Positions 11,760 to 24,343 of a DNA stretch of 64,000 nucleotides are shown piece by piece; position 1 is the first letter of the stretch; each line of letters opens with the position of its first letter. The DNA lies in NCBI GenBank assembly GCA_941918925.1, contig OW799236.1, forward strand, positions 72,816,465-72,880,464. Reading direction: 5' to 3'. This DNA is from Phyto melanocephala (taxonomy: Eukaryota > Arthropoda > Insecta > Diptera > Rhinophoridae). Position numbers and translations under genes: made by a program. The notes under the pieces are model-generated. The model did no database searches. It saw only the letters and a list, made by a program, of their open reading frames with translations, and was not told where the DNA came from.

Positions 11760-12400
11760 TTTCTAGTCGGAGGATAGGGCTGCAACAAAATTAGTCCATT
11801 ATCTGTCTTGGATCTATATTCCGCATGAGTTGATCTTGTCCATGTCATGTTGGATTTTTCCTGACGTCTTCATCCCTGTGGGTTCCATTTGAAAGCCATT
11901 TTTGTTATATTTTCGTTTTATTTACGTAGCGTGTAGCTACACAACCGCACTTCCGATGTCTCATTTCATTTTTTAATCCTTTCCTGTTTGTTGTAATAAA
12001 TGAGTCCACATAAGAGGTCATGCAAGCGCAAAATACTCGGCAAATACTTCGCAGGTATTTCTTAATAAATAGTTGAAGTTTGTAACGTTTCCTATTTTCC
12101 AGATCTTAGAACCGTATAGCAAAATTGGCTTTACGCTAATGTAAAAAATTTTAAATTTTGTTCATTAAGAAATCTTGTGGGGCGAGAAACCCTTTTGGAA
12201 AGCGTTTATATCCTTAACCGGTGAATCTTGTTAAGACACAACGTTACCCAGATAAAGAAATTGTTCCACATTTTCTGTTATAGTCTGTGCGCTCTCTATA
12301 GCAATACTAAAGGCTGTTTGGCTTACAATCTTGACTTGCATAAATTTCGTTCTCTTGACATTTATACTTAACCCAAACCGTCATTTTAAATTTGTTTTAA
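11760..12400 (-). pseudogene. RTE-type LINE reverse transcriptase C-terminal relic
   Basis: Read on the minus strand from about 12400: blocks resembling NVEQFLYLGN (seen as KMWNNFFIWVT in a shifted frame), SKRVSRPTRFLN, QSQFCYTVLRSGK and YTLRK.NENITKMAFKWNPQG, then MTWTR. The order (fingers/thumb 'YLG', 'LYG.E.W' region, 'TLRKP..NITR.AL.WNPQG', 'TWRR') is that of RTE-clade proteins. Stops and frameshifts are numerous. It is a separate insertion from the relic at 7.2 kb and probably more decayed. Confidence 0.6.
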
Positions 12401-15079
12401 TGGCGGCAAATAAAATATTTATCATCGCCATATTTAGAAAGTCGCCTTAACATGCAAGTTTGTGTCCAACTTCAAAAAATCTTTATAATTTTTTCTCTTA
12501 AGCTATCACACAACCACCTAACACACTTGCAAACTTTGAAAAGGGATATAGTGTAAAAATGTTAAAAGAAATTAACACTTTTACTAAAACTTTGAAACTG
12601 GCCCCATGAGACGTATTTACCGCCAGTTTCAAAATGAAGTGCACATAAGATTCGGAGAGCACAATTTTGTTCCAACAAGTACTTATTTCAAAATAAATTT
12701 ATTATGAAAATTAAGAAAAGTTCAAGGCTAAGATATGCCTAATTTATATTAAAGCCAACAAATTAAATTTGTTTGGTTGTTACGTTTTATATTTATTACA
12801 TAACTTTGGGTACTAAATATTTCCTCTTTTTTTTTTGCCCGTTTCTTTGCAACTTACACTTTTAAAGTATTTAAGATAAGAAGCAGACAAACAAAAAAGA
12901 GAAGCAATTATAATTGTCAGTTCTGTTGACATTATCTGCCTTTAATATTTCAGCGCAAATTAATGGAAATAAATACTTAAAAAAATTAGGAAAAAGAGGC
13001 AGACATTTTTAGAATATTACTTTCCCGGCCTTGATTAAACTGACTGTGACATTTTTTGTGTACAATTTTCGTTTACTCACACGAGTTGAAAAGGAAGTAA
13101 CTAAGAATGGAAGAAGATTTTAATATTTCTTTGTGTTTATTTGCCATGACAAGCGTATCTTTTACAATCAATATTTTATTGCCAAAATGACATTGAGCCC
13201 ACTAGACAAGCGTTAATGGTGTTGATGGAATTTAATTTCACTTAAGTACTTGTTTCATTTCAATTAAGTGCTTTAAAAGATTATTGTAAAATATTCGCAA
13301 AGTTTAAGACATAAATTGTCATAGTTACTTAGAATAAGAAATATACTTGTGACAACACTTTTAAAAATTGTAAAAAAGAAATAAGTTCTAAAGTTTGGAT
13401 ATTATAAAGGGGGTTTCAAATGTAAAGCTTAAGTTTATTTCTAATTTAATAGCCTGCCAATTTCTTTGCACTAAAAATTTTGTTCAACCGAAATTGTGTC
13501 AAGTGAATGGGAAAAAATGTTAATAATTTTTAAGCTGTTCGTTAGCTTAGTAAATAAAATTAAAATACAAGCTGCCACTTAAATGTATAAAATATATTTT
13601 TACACAACAATACCCTTTACAACTCTTACCTTCTCTTTACACTAAGTAAATCCAGGTAAAAGACTTTAGTTAACAACTAACAAACATTTTACTGCCCACG
13701 ACTCGCTGGTGTTATATTCTGTAAAATATTCATAATTTCTGGTTGATTTTATTTTAAAACACTCTTTTTATTTATTTGCCAGAAACATCAAACAGCAGGT
13801 TTGTTGTATTAGGAAGCAGTAAGATAAATAAAAAAAAACTCATCTCAAATAAAACTGTTATCCAAGCATGTTGAAGTATTTCCTGGACAACAACAAAACA
13901 TACAGACCAAATTACAAACCATTAAACCACCCTCATTTCTAAATACACAACAACAATCGAGTCGTTGAAGTTCATTTCATTATTTATTTAACTCAAGTAA
14001 AGGAAAGTAAATGTTGTTGGGACATAAAATATGCATGACCGCACCAAAGGGAGAATAAAAATGGCGTTAAATAAACCGAATATCTCAATTATACACTTCA
14101 TTAGATGTTTTCACTACAAAAAGGCAACGTTTTAAATTTTAAAAATATGTTTTTTTAAATGATATTGTTGTAATTTTTATTTAAAAATTTAAATTAAAAT
14201 TCTACTTCAGCTTGTGCAGTTTTCAATTAAGGTAAAGTTTTTTTGCATTTAAATATGTTGCCACTGAACTATTTGTTGTAAAATGTTTCTGGTAATTAAA
14301 AAAAAAAAATAATATTTCTCACAAACAGTTTTCTAAAATGTGGCTTTTGAACCCGGTTTTTGCCATTCTAAGCCCCATGAGTAATGAATGACTGAAACTA
14401 GCACGCCCAAAATAATTTTACTAACACTTCTGCCACAATTCTATATTGAATTGTTGCTACTGAAAAAATAAAGCATTAGCAAAAGGGAGAAAGAGAGAGA
14501 GACAACTAATGTTATTTTAAATGCTTTACGTTCAAAAAGCAAAATTTTTTTCAAACTGTGGTAGTCAGAATAGCATTGAGGCGACATTGGTGCTGAAGAA
14601 CTGGTTACAGCAATACAGCGATAGTGCCATTTTAGACGGTTGTTAACAAACCCCATACCACCCCAATACTTGGCAAGACTCCCGTACGTTTGCTGTCGTA
14701 GTTGAAGTCACTATCACATCGACTAATTAATAGAATAGTATAGGCAATTTATATAAAAAATTTTTACCTAAAATCTTTTAATTAAATATGTCCGTTTTGT
14801 AACGTAATAACTATTTTCTGCGAACGTCAACAAACCTGGACAACGCAGAGCTCTACACGAGGAACCACCATAAATGTATCGTTAAAGGTTTAAGTCTGTT
14901 ATGATACAACATTTTAATGGGAATATTTCTAGCATAACTTGCCAGATACTGAAAGTAATGCTGGAAAAAGTTATTTTTGAAAAGTAAATAATAGAGATTC
15001 TATATTCCTTCACTATTTACTTCCACGTTAACTTGGTTTATATACACTCATAAGAAAAGATGGTAAGAAATTATATTAA
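12401..15079. other. receptor intron 2, middle: nothing recognised
   Basis: AT-rich intronic DNA without motifs I can assign. The 71-codon minus frame at 14441-14656 shows no family signature. Confidence 0.5.
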
Positions 15080-16400
15080 CTTTGTGGTTCCGTTTGTAAC
15101 ACATATAAATATTTATCAATATGAGACACTATAAAGTATATATATTTTGAGTCCTTATATTATTTAAGGATACTATAGTAATGTCCATCCATCTGACCAT
15201 CCGTCCGTTGAAGGCATGATAAGACTCGAACAGAAAAAACTAAAAGGATGAAATTTTGTCAAAATATAGGCTTAATTGATCTATTAGGAAGAGAATTATT
15301 GCTTAAAATGTAAGAGTAAGTCTTAACAAATATCCGTCTACAAGCAAAGAAAAGCCATGGTTTTGGCACTATAACAATGGTCATATTATATTTTCTATAC
15401 AAATATTTGGTTACCGAAAACCAGTAATAGTTAAATTTATTTTATTTCATCATAGGATTTGTCACGATAATCGAGCGTTAATTTGAGTTTTATCATTTAA
15501 TGATTACTTCGTACAAATTTGTATAGTATGATTTAAAAAAATTGTTATGTCAAAAATAAGATTATATTCAAAAGTATTTAAAATTACAAGTAATCAATAC
15601 TTAAAATGTGAGACAACAGTATGATTAGAAAACAATCAAGCAATGATTTTTTATAATAATATTTTAATTTCAACTGTTCTTCTTTTTGCTGAAAAAACTT
15701 TTACATTTTTAAAGTTTGATATGTCAAAAAAATGGACAAAAAATTTTAAGATCTTAGAGAAATTTTAAAATAAAAGAAAACTGAAAAAAATATTGGTATA
15801 AAAATTGCAATTAAAATGGTAAGTACAATAAGTTTATCTAACTTAAAGCAAAATGCAATAGTTTGATGTAAAAAAACAAAGGTTGTCAATTTCAGCTGCA
15901 GTCATTATATGTTTAATCATAGTATGTTACTCTTATATTATGATTAGCAAAACCATATTTATTCTTTGCGTATAGCATCAGCAGACAGTATAAAAAAATT
16001 AATAAAATATATGTATATGTTTCTGCAAAATCTGCTTAAATCCATACATTATGAAAGTACATATAGATCAAAATATAGGAAAATTTGTCCCACACAGTCT
16101 CTTTTTTTAGTCTATTTTAAACGACATACAATCATCAATATTAGATATTAGATTGTAAGGTTTTGCAAATAAAGGTTTATCGCTAATACATATTATCTTT
16201 AAAGCGAAATATGAAGATGGCACACCCACTTTAACGTCCACCACCAACTTAACGCTATTTATTAATTTATATAGTCAAACATTTGAATAAATAATTGTCT
16301 CTGCGTTCCAATATCTAAGTATTAATCATTATCAAAAATACTTTTACACGCCTACTTTTACGCCCACTTCTCGCTAGACAAGCATAATCTGTTATAACGT
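15080..16400 (+). repeat. strongly diverged HINE family B copy
   Basis: The left part (15084-15350) shares 'ggttccgtttgtaacac', 'actataaagtatatatatt', 'catccgtccgttgaaggca' and the following 'gcacc/cagaaaaa' context with the family-B start at 39049. The right part (16215-16400) carries the family's repeated 'cgcccac...acgtccac' motifs. About 800 bp between them is not clearly alignable. Boundaries are approximate. Confidence 0.5.
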
Positions 16401-16986
16401 CAATAACATTTAAAAGGTAAAAAAACGAAACAATATCTAGTTTAAAATTTAGCATATACACAAGTAAAGAAAAAACTCTGTTGTGGTAGTCATAATCGAC
16501 GAGCAACATACTATGATTGAATTGCAAGACCACAATCATCATTAAGTTTAATTAAGGAAACATTCATTTATCATATTATGACTAGAAATTAAAAAGACAA
16601 TGATTGCTGTTCTCTAAAGCAAATAATTGTTTATTGTTGTTAGTTATCTTAAACGTACTCACCTTTATAATCAAAACTTTTTTACAAATATTATTTTACT
16701 TTTAATCAGCAAGAAGAAGAACAGTTGAAAACAAATTATTATTAAAAAAATCATTTATTGCTTTGTAATGATATTGTTGTTTTAACAAGCATTTAATGGT
16801 TATTTGTAATTTAAAAAACTTTTTAATATAAAGTTTTTTTTGCAACGACATCATACAATTCTTCCATCATTTGAAAATCATACTTTTTTTAATAGACAAC
16901 CATATCGAAGTTTTTACGAAAGATACAAATTAAATGATTAAGTTCAAACAAACGCTTGATTAAAATGGCAAAATATATGATAAAAC

Positions 16987-17798
16987 CAGGGACCGTAACT
17001 GTTATGACTTTTATCGAAAAAGTCAAGAAAAAAGTTATTTCTTAACTCTTATTTTTTAAGGCAAGAATTAAAAGTTATTTTTGACTTTTATTATTTTACT
17101 CAAAAACTAAAATTTTTTTTAACTTTTAATATTTTAAGGCAAAAATAAAAGTCTTCAATTAAGTATTGCATAGTAATATGCTAGGTCATTTGCAAGTACC
17201 TCAAAATGATACATTTTTTTAATGGGCGTGGCACTGCCCACTTTTCTAATCACGAAATTACATAGTCACGACAGCTCAATATGTGTGCAAAGTTTCAGAA
17301 AAATCGGTCCAGTGCAAGTACCTCAAAATGATACCTTTTTATAATGGGCGTGGCACTGCCAACTTTTCTAATCACGAAATTACATAGTCATGACAGCTCA
17401 ATATGTGTGCAAAGTTTCAGAAAAATCGGTCCAGTGCAAGTACCTCAAAATGATACCTTTTTTTAATGGGCGTGGCACTGCCCACTTTTCTAATGACGAA
17501 AGTGTAAAGTCATGACAGCTCGATATGTGTGCAAAGTTTCAGAAAAATCGGTCAAGTGCAAGTAGCTAAAACTGATAACTAATTTTTATGGGCGTCGCCC
17601 CGCCCACTTTTTTCCACCCATAAACACTCCCTGGTATGTGTACAACAAGTTGCCAAAGTTTGAGTCCGATCGGTTTTACAGTTTCGGTCTATAGCTAACA
17701 CACACACACACACACACACAGAGTTTCACTTTTATATATTTTTTATGTGTGCTTTTTTAATGTAAATTTTTAAAAATAACAGTTAGTTTCTGTCCCTG
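16987..17798. mobile_element. non-autonomous hAT-like element with 8-bp duplication
   Basis: The ends are CAGGGACCGTAACTGTTAT on the left and, reverse-complemented, CAGGGACAGAAACTAACTGTTAT on the right. The element is flanked by an exact 8-bp duplication GATAAAAC (16979-16986 and 17799-17806). CAGGG termini and 8-bp duplications are the hallmark of hAT transposons. No transposase frame is present. The interior contains the 122-bp tandem array and a CA microsatellite. It lies in receptor intron 2. Confidence 0.8.
17191..17690 (+). repeat. 122-bp tandem repeat array, about four units
   Basis: Units begin TGCAAGTACCTCAAAATGAT at 17191, 17313 and 17435 (period exactly 122 bp); a fourth, diverged unit starts at 17557. 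Each unit includes GGGCGTGGCACTGCCCAC, an imperfect palindrome, and GTGTGCAAAGTTTCAGAAAA. The first three are close to identical; the fourth differs (GGGCGTCGCCCCGCCCAC). The array is wholly inside the hAT-like element and is followed by (CA)n at about 17700-17720. Confidence 0.85.
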
Positions 17799-17869
17799 GA
17801 TAAAACAATATAAAAATAACTATTACTTGTTCGATAACCAAATATATATTTTATGGTAATAAAATTTAA

Positions 17870-18650
17870 ACTTAAGTGACGCACCCACTTCAATGCTCAC
17901 CTTCCATGTAACGATTTTTCCTAAATTTATATAGTTTCTCTGAAGGGTCCGCCAAATAACTTTTTTTTTTGAAAATGCTATAAAAAAAACTACTGAATAT
18001 TTTCTCAAATTTCTTTTGTTGTTTGAAAGTACAATCATTCCGATTAATAATGGAAAATAATTTCATTCAAATGGCTGCCTCGGCTGGCCATGCAGTAGCC
18101 TACACGATCGGTCCAATTTTTAAGCACATTATCGATTGTGTGCAGTTGTATTTCACCAATGGCCTCACAAATATTATCCTTTAAAGTGTCAATTGTTTCT
18201 GGCTCAATAGTAAGCAATAATCTCGGGTGTACGCACTGTTTTTGGCTTTTCACGCTTTGGTTTATTGATGACGATGCCAGTTTCTTTTACTTTTTTCACA
18301 AGAAAACGAAAATACGGAGTTGACGGTGCTTCTCTTCTTCCAAAATCCGTACGCAATCTTCGCACACATTCTGCAACATTTCCATGATTTTGAAAGTAAT
18401 GTCGCAATATTTCCCAGCGTTGTTCAAGCGTATGCACTCAACCATATTCGTTCAGCGGAAGTATAAAACTAATTATCTGTCAAATCAGACATGTGCTAAG
18501 TGTTACCATTCACGAAATAAGCACTAGTTGAAAAAAAAACGTTAGATGGCTGACCCTATATAAACAAAGATTTTTTAAGACTAAAGGACTCTATATTGCA
18601 ATATCTAAGTTAAATTCAAGCCCAGTTCAATGCCCACTTCTCAGATATTG
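17870..18650 (+). repeat. HINE family B fragment split by a mariner derivative
   Basis: The left part, 17875-17942 ('gacgcacccacttcaatgctcac', 'cctaaatttatatagtttctct'), and the right part, 18560-18650 ('aaacaaagattttttaagactaaaggactctatattg', 'cagttcaatgcccacttctca'), join into the order seen in the intact family-B copies ('cctaaaattcatataatttctct' then 'aataaagattttgg'). This shows the mariner derivative landed inside an existing HINE. Confidence 0.65.
17943..18559 (-). mobile_element. internally deleted mariner (about 0.6 kb)
   Basis: Inverted ends: AGGGTCCGCCAAATAAC at the left against, reverse-complemented, AGGGTCAGCCATCTAAC at the right. Between them on the minus strand is a transposase with its middle missing. 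The N-terminal helix-turn-helix part (LEQRWEILRHYF, CVRRLRTDFGRREAPS, FLVKKVKETG, PKTVRTPE; about 18437-18220) runs straight into the C terminus (EPETIDTLKDNICEAIGEI, NVLKNWTDRVGYCMASRGS, LNEIIFHY; about 18220-18047). The whole DDD catalytic core has been deleted, so it could only move with help from a full-length relative. Confidence 0.8.
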
Positions 18651-20581
18651 CGGTAAACAGAATTGGGTAGCATCACTGCAATTATAAAAATACTTAGGTT
18701 TTATTTTGATAATAAATATTTATAAGAAAATTAATTAATAGCAAATAGGACCTAAACAAAGAAAATGGAACATATTTTAGTAAAATTTCATTATTTTATA
18801 GTAATAAGAGTTGTTCACTTTTAGCGCTGACATAGTGTTTGTATACGATATTAGTATGGTATACTACATGTGCATATCCCTAAACTACAATTAAACTATT
18901 AAACAAATCGGTTTATGATTAGTTTGTATACAGCAAAAACGTAACTCGTGTAAATATGATATACATACAATCGAACAAACTGAATTATTGTTAATGTATA
19001 TACTATGAACATGAACATAGTATAAATGTAGTATACATACTATGGTATGTAAACCATATGTCTGTCAGAGGTATTAATAATAAATTTTGTAGAGTAAAAG
19101 TACTACTCAAACTTTGTGGTGGATATTCAAAATTAAAAAAATTTATTACTCCTTTTTTAACTTCGCTTTGCATACAACAGGTATTATTGAAAATATTTCT
19201 TCTAAAGCGTTGTCTCTCGTATTAATTTAGCTAAAAAAAATAAATCGTTTTAACTATTATTTAAAACGAAACAACCTTTATAAAGTATTTAAATAAATTG
19301 CTAATAAATTGTCCGGTATTGTTATTTTATGCCTGCGCTTAATGGGTTTTTCTTACAATGAATAGAAACCTCATTATTTTCGTGGTTATTTTCATAATCT
19401 ACAACACAAAAAAAACAAATTAATTAATGTTCTTTTTTCGATTAAAAAAGAAAGTTTGAAAATATATTTCAATTTAAAACTCAAGCAACAGTGCCCATAA
19501 TTTTTATTTCCGTCCTTTTTATTGCACTCAAAACGAATTAAAAATTAATAAAGATATAATTTTACCTTTAATGTTGTTTTTAAGTTAAGATCACCTTCGT
19601 ATTTCCAACTGACAATAAGCGAAATAAAACTACTAAGATAAATGAGGACATGCAGCAAAAAATAAAAATAAATAAAATAAACGTACTCTCTTATAGCATT
19701 TGATTACTTTTATTATGTTTTAACTTTCACTTTCTTTGTGCACTTGTTGGCTTTGTCCTTTTTTTTCGCATGAACTTGTTGTTTACTTAATTTTTATGAA
19801 GGAAACACAAATACAAGCATTCACATACACACAAGCATTCGCTATAAAATTTTATATAATTTTTAGTGCTGCACTGTGATAGCAGATAACACCATTTCTA
19901 GAATGACATGGTTTTCGTTGTGAATAGAAATAATTATATGGCGAATAAAGCATTTTTCACTTAAAAACATTAGTAACAAATTAAGGTATTGGTATTAAAC
20001 TGCACAGTGCTGCAAAAAGCAAAATGTTGTCATGTATTTCAACATTATTATTTGTTATTTAATTAAAGATATGTACCCTAGAGCAACGCACAATATGAAT
20101 CGTATGTACTTTTTAGCAAAAAGTTTCAAAATGCTTTAGAAAAACAATTATTTTTTACCTCATGGAATACAGTTTTTGAAAATGTAAGCATATTTAAAAA
20201 TTTATTTTTATTTAATCTTAAGCTTTTTATTTCATTGTTTTTATTCTCTTGCAAATGGTGTTTTATGGAGGACATTAATTTATGTCTCATATACGTGTTG
20301 TTTGTTAGTCACGGTCTCACAAATAATATAACAAAATTTAATAAAAAAAAAGCAACCATAATACAACAACAACAACTACAATAAGTTTAATATAAGCCAA
20401 AGCAAAAGCAATAAGAAGAAAATTATAAAATTATCTAAACAACGACACACAAGTCGGCATCATGAATAACAAAGTTTGTATTTTCCACTTTTGACTCTTC
20501 TTTCCTTTTTACACTCTTTGTCCCCTCTCGTTTATATTCGACATTGGAATTGTACCTACATTGGTTTGTGCTCCTGTATAG
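18651..20581. other. receptor intron 2, last part: nothing recognised
   Basis: AT-rich. TATAC/GTATAC-rich palindromic patches lie at about 18840-19060. No coding signal before the acceptor CTCCTGTATAG at 20571-20581. Confidence 0.5.
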
Positions 20582-20683
20582 AATTCTGCTTCGCTGGGTT
20601 TGTTACTTTATATTTTTTATTGTATTGCGGCATTGACGCAACTATTTTTATATTGCATCGGAGGCAGTTACATAAGTGAAAGT
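20582..20683 (+). CDS. odorant receptor, exon with TM6
   Basis: Thirty-four codons in phase 0 on both sides, starting at AAT right after the acceptor TATAG. They encode NSASLGLLLYIFYCIAA, the TM6 helix, and then LTQLFLYCIGGSYISES. The 'LtQl.lYC..G..i..eS' motif just before the S-x-x-v-a-x-x-l-Y block of the following exon is one of the strongest 7tm_6 signatures. The consensus donor GTAAGT follows. A longer open frame around it in another phase is a shadow. Confidence 0.88.
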
Positions 20684-21529
20684 GTAAGTATAAACTTTGT
20701 ATATGCTATCTAAGCAAGTATGTATGTATGTATGTGTGTCAATGAATGTAATTATATTTTAATTTAATTTAAAGTATATTTCCACAACAGGATGTGGATA
20801 GTTGCAGTTCAGTGATTGAGTATATTTGTACTGATATCATATCATATCAACTTTTTTAATATTTTGGACAACTCGATCAGGAATCGACAAAATTATAGTC
20901 TTAACCAAAAGATTTTTAAGAAAAAAACTAAAAAGATCAAGTTTTGAAAGCTCTAAGATAACTTTGAACATGCTGCTAACATCAGATGGTAAATGATAGT
21001 CCCAAAAATCATTTCATAAAAAAGGTGTAGATCAATTTAAAAATCCACAACTGCTTTCTTAATACAATATCTTTCCTAAAATTTAGAACTGGAAGTTATT
21101 TTCTTCTATTACTAACAATAGTCAAATAGGTTTGCAAACGGCAACTTGTTGACAAGCAATATATATGAGAAAGCTATATATCGGTCAAACCTAGTAATTA
21201 AAAGTTTTACCCTCAATCTTCTCAACATTGTTCTTAATAGACTAGTAAATTTCGATGAAATAATTAATTATATGTTTTAAGTAAAACAGAAAAACTTAAG
21301 TCAAAGTGTGCGTCTGAAACCTAATAGCATATGAAGCTATTTGATTTTAGATTCACTTTGTCACGTTTGTAGTACATCGAAATGATTATTTTAGACCGCG
21401 TTTAGTTAGTATATAAAGGGTGGGCCTATCTATAGGTTTGAAGCAGCAGTTATATCGAATCTGGCAATAATTATGTCAATTCCTTCTGTCACCTAATTTA
21501 GTCTTAATAATCAGTCTAATTAATTTACA
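20684..21529. other. receptor intron 3, first part: nothing recognised
   Basis: A TATG microsatellite lies at about 20718-20738. The remainder is AT-rich with no motif. Confidence 0.5.
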
Positions 21530-21800
21530 CTTGAGCAATGTTGGGATTCATTAGAAATTTGTTTCAAAAACATAGACAATTGGACGGAAATTGCAATTGG
21601 AAAATAATACTTTAATGTCTCACGCGGGTCCAGGTGATATCAGGGGGCTTCAAAAAGTTGTTTTCAACATACACACGGACAGATTGGCAATGCTTAATCG
21701 ACTCCCCTATTCATAAGCTTTCATTATATATATACTCTACGGGGTCGGAAGTGAAACCCATATATAACCTTTTTCAATTTTGTGTAGAGAGTATAAAAAC
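21530..21800 (-). mobile_element. HINE family A fragment
   Basis: Reverse-oriented 5' half of a family-A element: 'gggggcttcaaaaagttg', 'tcaacatacacacggacag', 'cttaatcgactcccctattcataagctt' and 'ctacggggtcgga', ending near a degraded 5' terminus. The 3' hairpin is missing. Confidence 0.65.
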
Positions 21801-21864
21801 TTTTCTTTTCGGATGAAGCTAATTTTCATCTTGGTAAGTACGTTAATATGCAAAATTGCCGTAT

Positions 21865-22270
21865 TTGGGTCTCAGCAAACACAAACGTGGTACCACATAT
21901 GCCAATGCACCCATTACGAGAGACTGTTTGTTATGGCTTGTAGATCTGAGATATCATTGGCCCATATTTTTTTTTTAAAAGGACGACGCATGGTATTGAT
22001 GTGAACAACGTTTGGTTCTAATAGAATGGCGCCACAAACCACACATCTTATGCCACAATAGATTTATTGTGTAGAACGTTTGATGGCCGTTTAAAAAGCT
22101 GAAATGGTGATAGCAATTGGCCGCCATTGTCGAGATACAACTCCTTAAGCTCAAAAAAGTGATTGAAAGTTGGTCCAATCGAATGAGGTACTGTGAGGCC
22201 AGCCATATAATCGAAATAATATTTCATTTCTAACCGAAATAATTGTACTCTACAACAAAAAAATAAATTT
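21865..22270 (+). pseudogene. mariner transposase pseudogene, C-terminal half
   Basis: On the + strand: CYGL, IIGPYFFKR, GIDVNNVWF, ATIDLL, FDGRL, NGDSNWPPLS, then NWSNRMRYCEAS and IEIIFHF. These are the catalytic second half and the C terminus of a mariner transposase. Stops and frameshifts interrupt it, and WPPRS.DLTPLDYFLW is broken just after WPP. It is similar in type to the copy at the window's left edge. Confidence 0.75.
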
Positions 22271-22619
22271 ACCAAAACTCCAAACCGTTTTTGTTTTATT
22301 GCATTTTTAAATTAAAACTATTGAATTGGCCATCCTTTGTTTTCTGATCCCTGGTTTTATTAAAACACAATCTAGCTATTTTCATATGTTGCAAGCACAA
22401 TAAAGCCTTTAAATTTTTCCAAAATATATCCGAAATAATTTCGTACTGAAAACGAGCTAAACCGGTTAAAAGTTATGATCTGTGTTGTAAGAGCATTTCA
22501 TTCAAAATGTCGTTCTGACATAAAATAAAATGCGATAACATCTTAACGCATTGAACAATATATGTAACAAAATTTACGAAAATTTATCCGGTACTTTTGC
22601 TCTTTTTAAAATTTAACGA

Positions 22620-22870
22620 TTCGTAAGATGTACTTTTTCGATAATATTAACGTAAGCCCACAAAAATTTCGGCAATGTGTTGACTTTAACACCCACATTT
22701 CATATAGCGTTTTTTTCTTAAATACATACTATTTTATATATGAACAAAAAAGATTGATGAAAAAGGACTCTATAAATATCACTGACAGAAATTACATTGG
22801 CATGACCACTTTAACGCCCACCTATCATATAACGTTTACCCTAGTATTTATATGAATATTTTTTATATTT
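22620..22870 (+). repeat. HINE family B fragment
   Basis: Diverged interior piece with 'gactttaacacccacatttcatatagcg', 'aggactctataaatatc' and 'actttaacgcccacctatcatataacgttt', the repeated motifs of the family-B core seen at 39.6-40.1 kb and 52.6-53.0 kb. Confidence 0.5.
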
Positions 22871-24343
22871 ATATATAAATTTGGTTCAGAAAGAACAAAT
22901 TTACTTGGGATAATGAGAAATCAATCTCAAAAAGTATTCTTTAAGCTTTTTTATTGAATTATATGTAATCACGGTTTTCCGCCTAAACTTGGCAATACCC
23001 ACTGGTTTTCCATAAAATATACACATAGTGAACATATTGGCCATAGCATATTAAATCATCAGATAAATGCAGTTCTGGGAGAATTTTATTGTGTATATAT
23101 TTATAAAAAGGACATTTTAAGTATATGGAGAAGAGATAGAATTGTTTTTTATCTACTGACTTTGGCAGCTGAAGTTTAAAATAAGAAAAAAAATCAGCTG
23201 ACAAGTCAAGACTATCTGTTGAATAAGTTTGCCTTGCAATTTCATAACATAAACTTCATGTTCTTCAATTCAAGGGCCAAATTACGGCAGCCGATCACAA
23301 TCGAAATTTTACAATCGAGTTGGCTAATTTTTTGTACAGATTTCTAAAAGAAATTTTTCAAAACTTATATCATTTTCAAATGCTATTAATTGCTCTCAAG
23401 GTCTTAGTTCGGTCTGCTAATATATATCGCTGCTGTAGACTATTTATTATTATTGATTGGAAAACTACAGTCAGGATTTTACTTAAACTATACGCACTCC
23501 TAAACTGTTAGAGAAACACCATCGAAATTTCTCTTTAAAAATTGCATGGATTCCTTTTTTAAATCTAGTCAATAGTCTATCTGCACCATCAAAATTATGA
23601 AAATCTTTAACATACAAATATAAAATTTGTTTCTTAACAAAAAAGTAGTACAAACTGTACCTAATGCTAATTTAATGGAGTGTTCTTTAATTTATCCCAA
23701 ATACTATAAATCGGCACCTTAATAACCGTCAAAGCTACACTTCTAGAGGCATTTAAGCGCTAATTACTCTTTGCTATTTTCTTTTTTTAAAGAAGTCAAA
23801 ATGTCACGGTGTATATCAGTAACCAAAAAATTTAAGCACGAATAACATTTGAATAATATGTTTTTTTAAGGAAACGCTGCTTAAAACAACTCTTTATATT
23901 TTGCAATAAGGGAATAGAAAGTAAGTGGCCTTATCATTTTAAGCACTTCTAGTTGCAATGAGAATAATATTTCGGCGGTATCACAGTTAAACTTCAAAAC
24001 AATACAGCTTTACAAGAGCTAAACAAATATCTGTTGATATTGCAATAAATTCCGGTCCGCACCGAAGCACACTTCTAGCTAAATAATTACGCATGTAAAC
24101 AAATGGTCTGATGAGCAAACAAGAGCAAGTAGTACAGCTGTAAGTGAAGACAGTAATTAATTAATTAAGCGCCACACTAGGCGTTTGTGAATCTTGAATG
24201 AAAAAAAGTGGCAAGGTTCGCGTCAAGATCTTGTTTAGAAGTTAAAAAAATTCAACTTGTTTGAAAAGCTTAAAGGCTGAATTTAATGCCTAAATATCAG
24301 TTAGCTGCCTCCGCAATAATGTAATAAAGATCCTCTCGTTCAT
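22871..24343. other. receptor intron 3: nothing recognised
   Basis: AT-rich with short overlapping frames on both strands (such as 22983-23204 minus and 23320-23511 plus), none with a recognisable motif or supporting signals. Confidence 0.5.

Noticed and set aside
17700..17721. CA-repeat as a CRISPR or regulatory array
   Set aside because: Plain dinucleotide microsatellite inside a transposon; eukaryotic context.
20476..20679. 67-codon frame starting at 20476 as a receptor N terminus
   Set aside because: Its reading phase differs from the TM6 exon; the family motif LTQLFLYCIGG appears only in the other phase starting after the TATAG acceptor.
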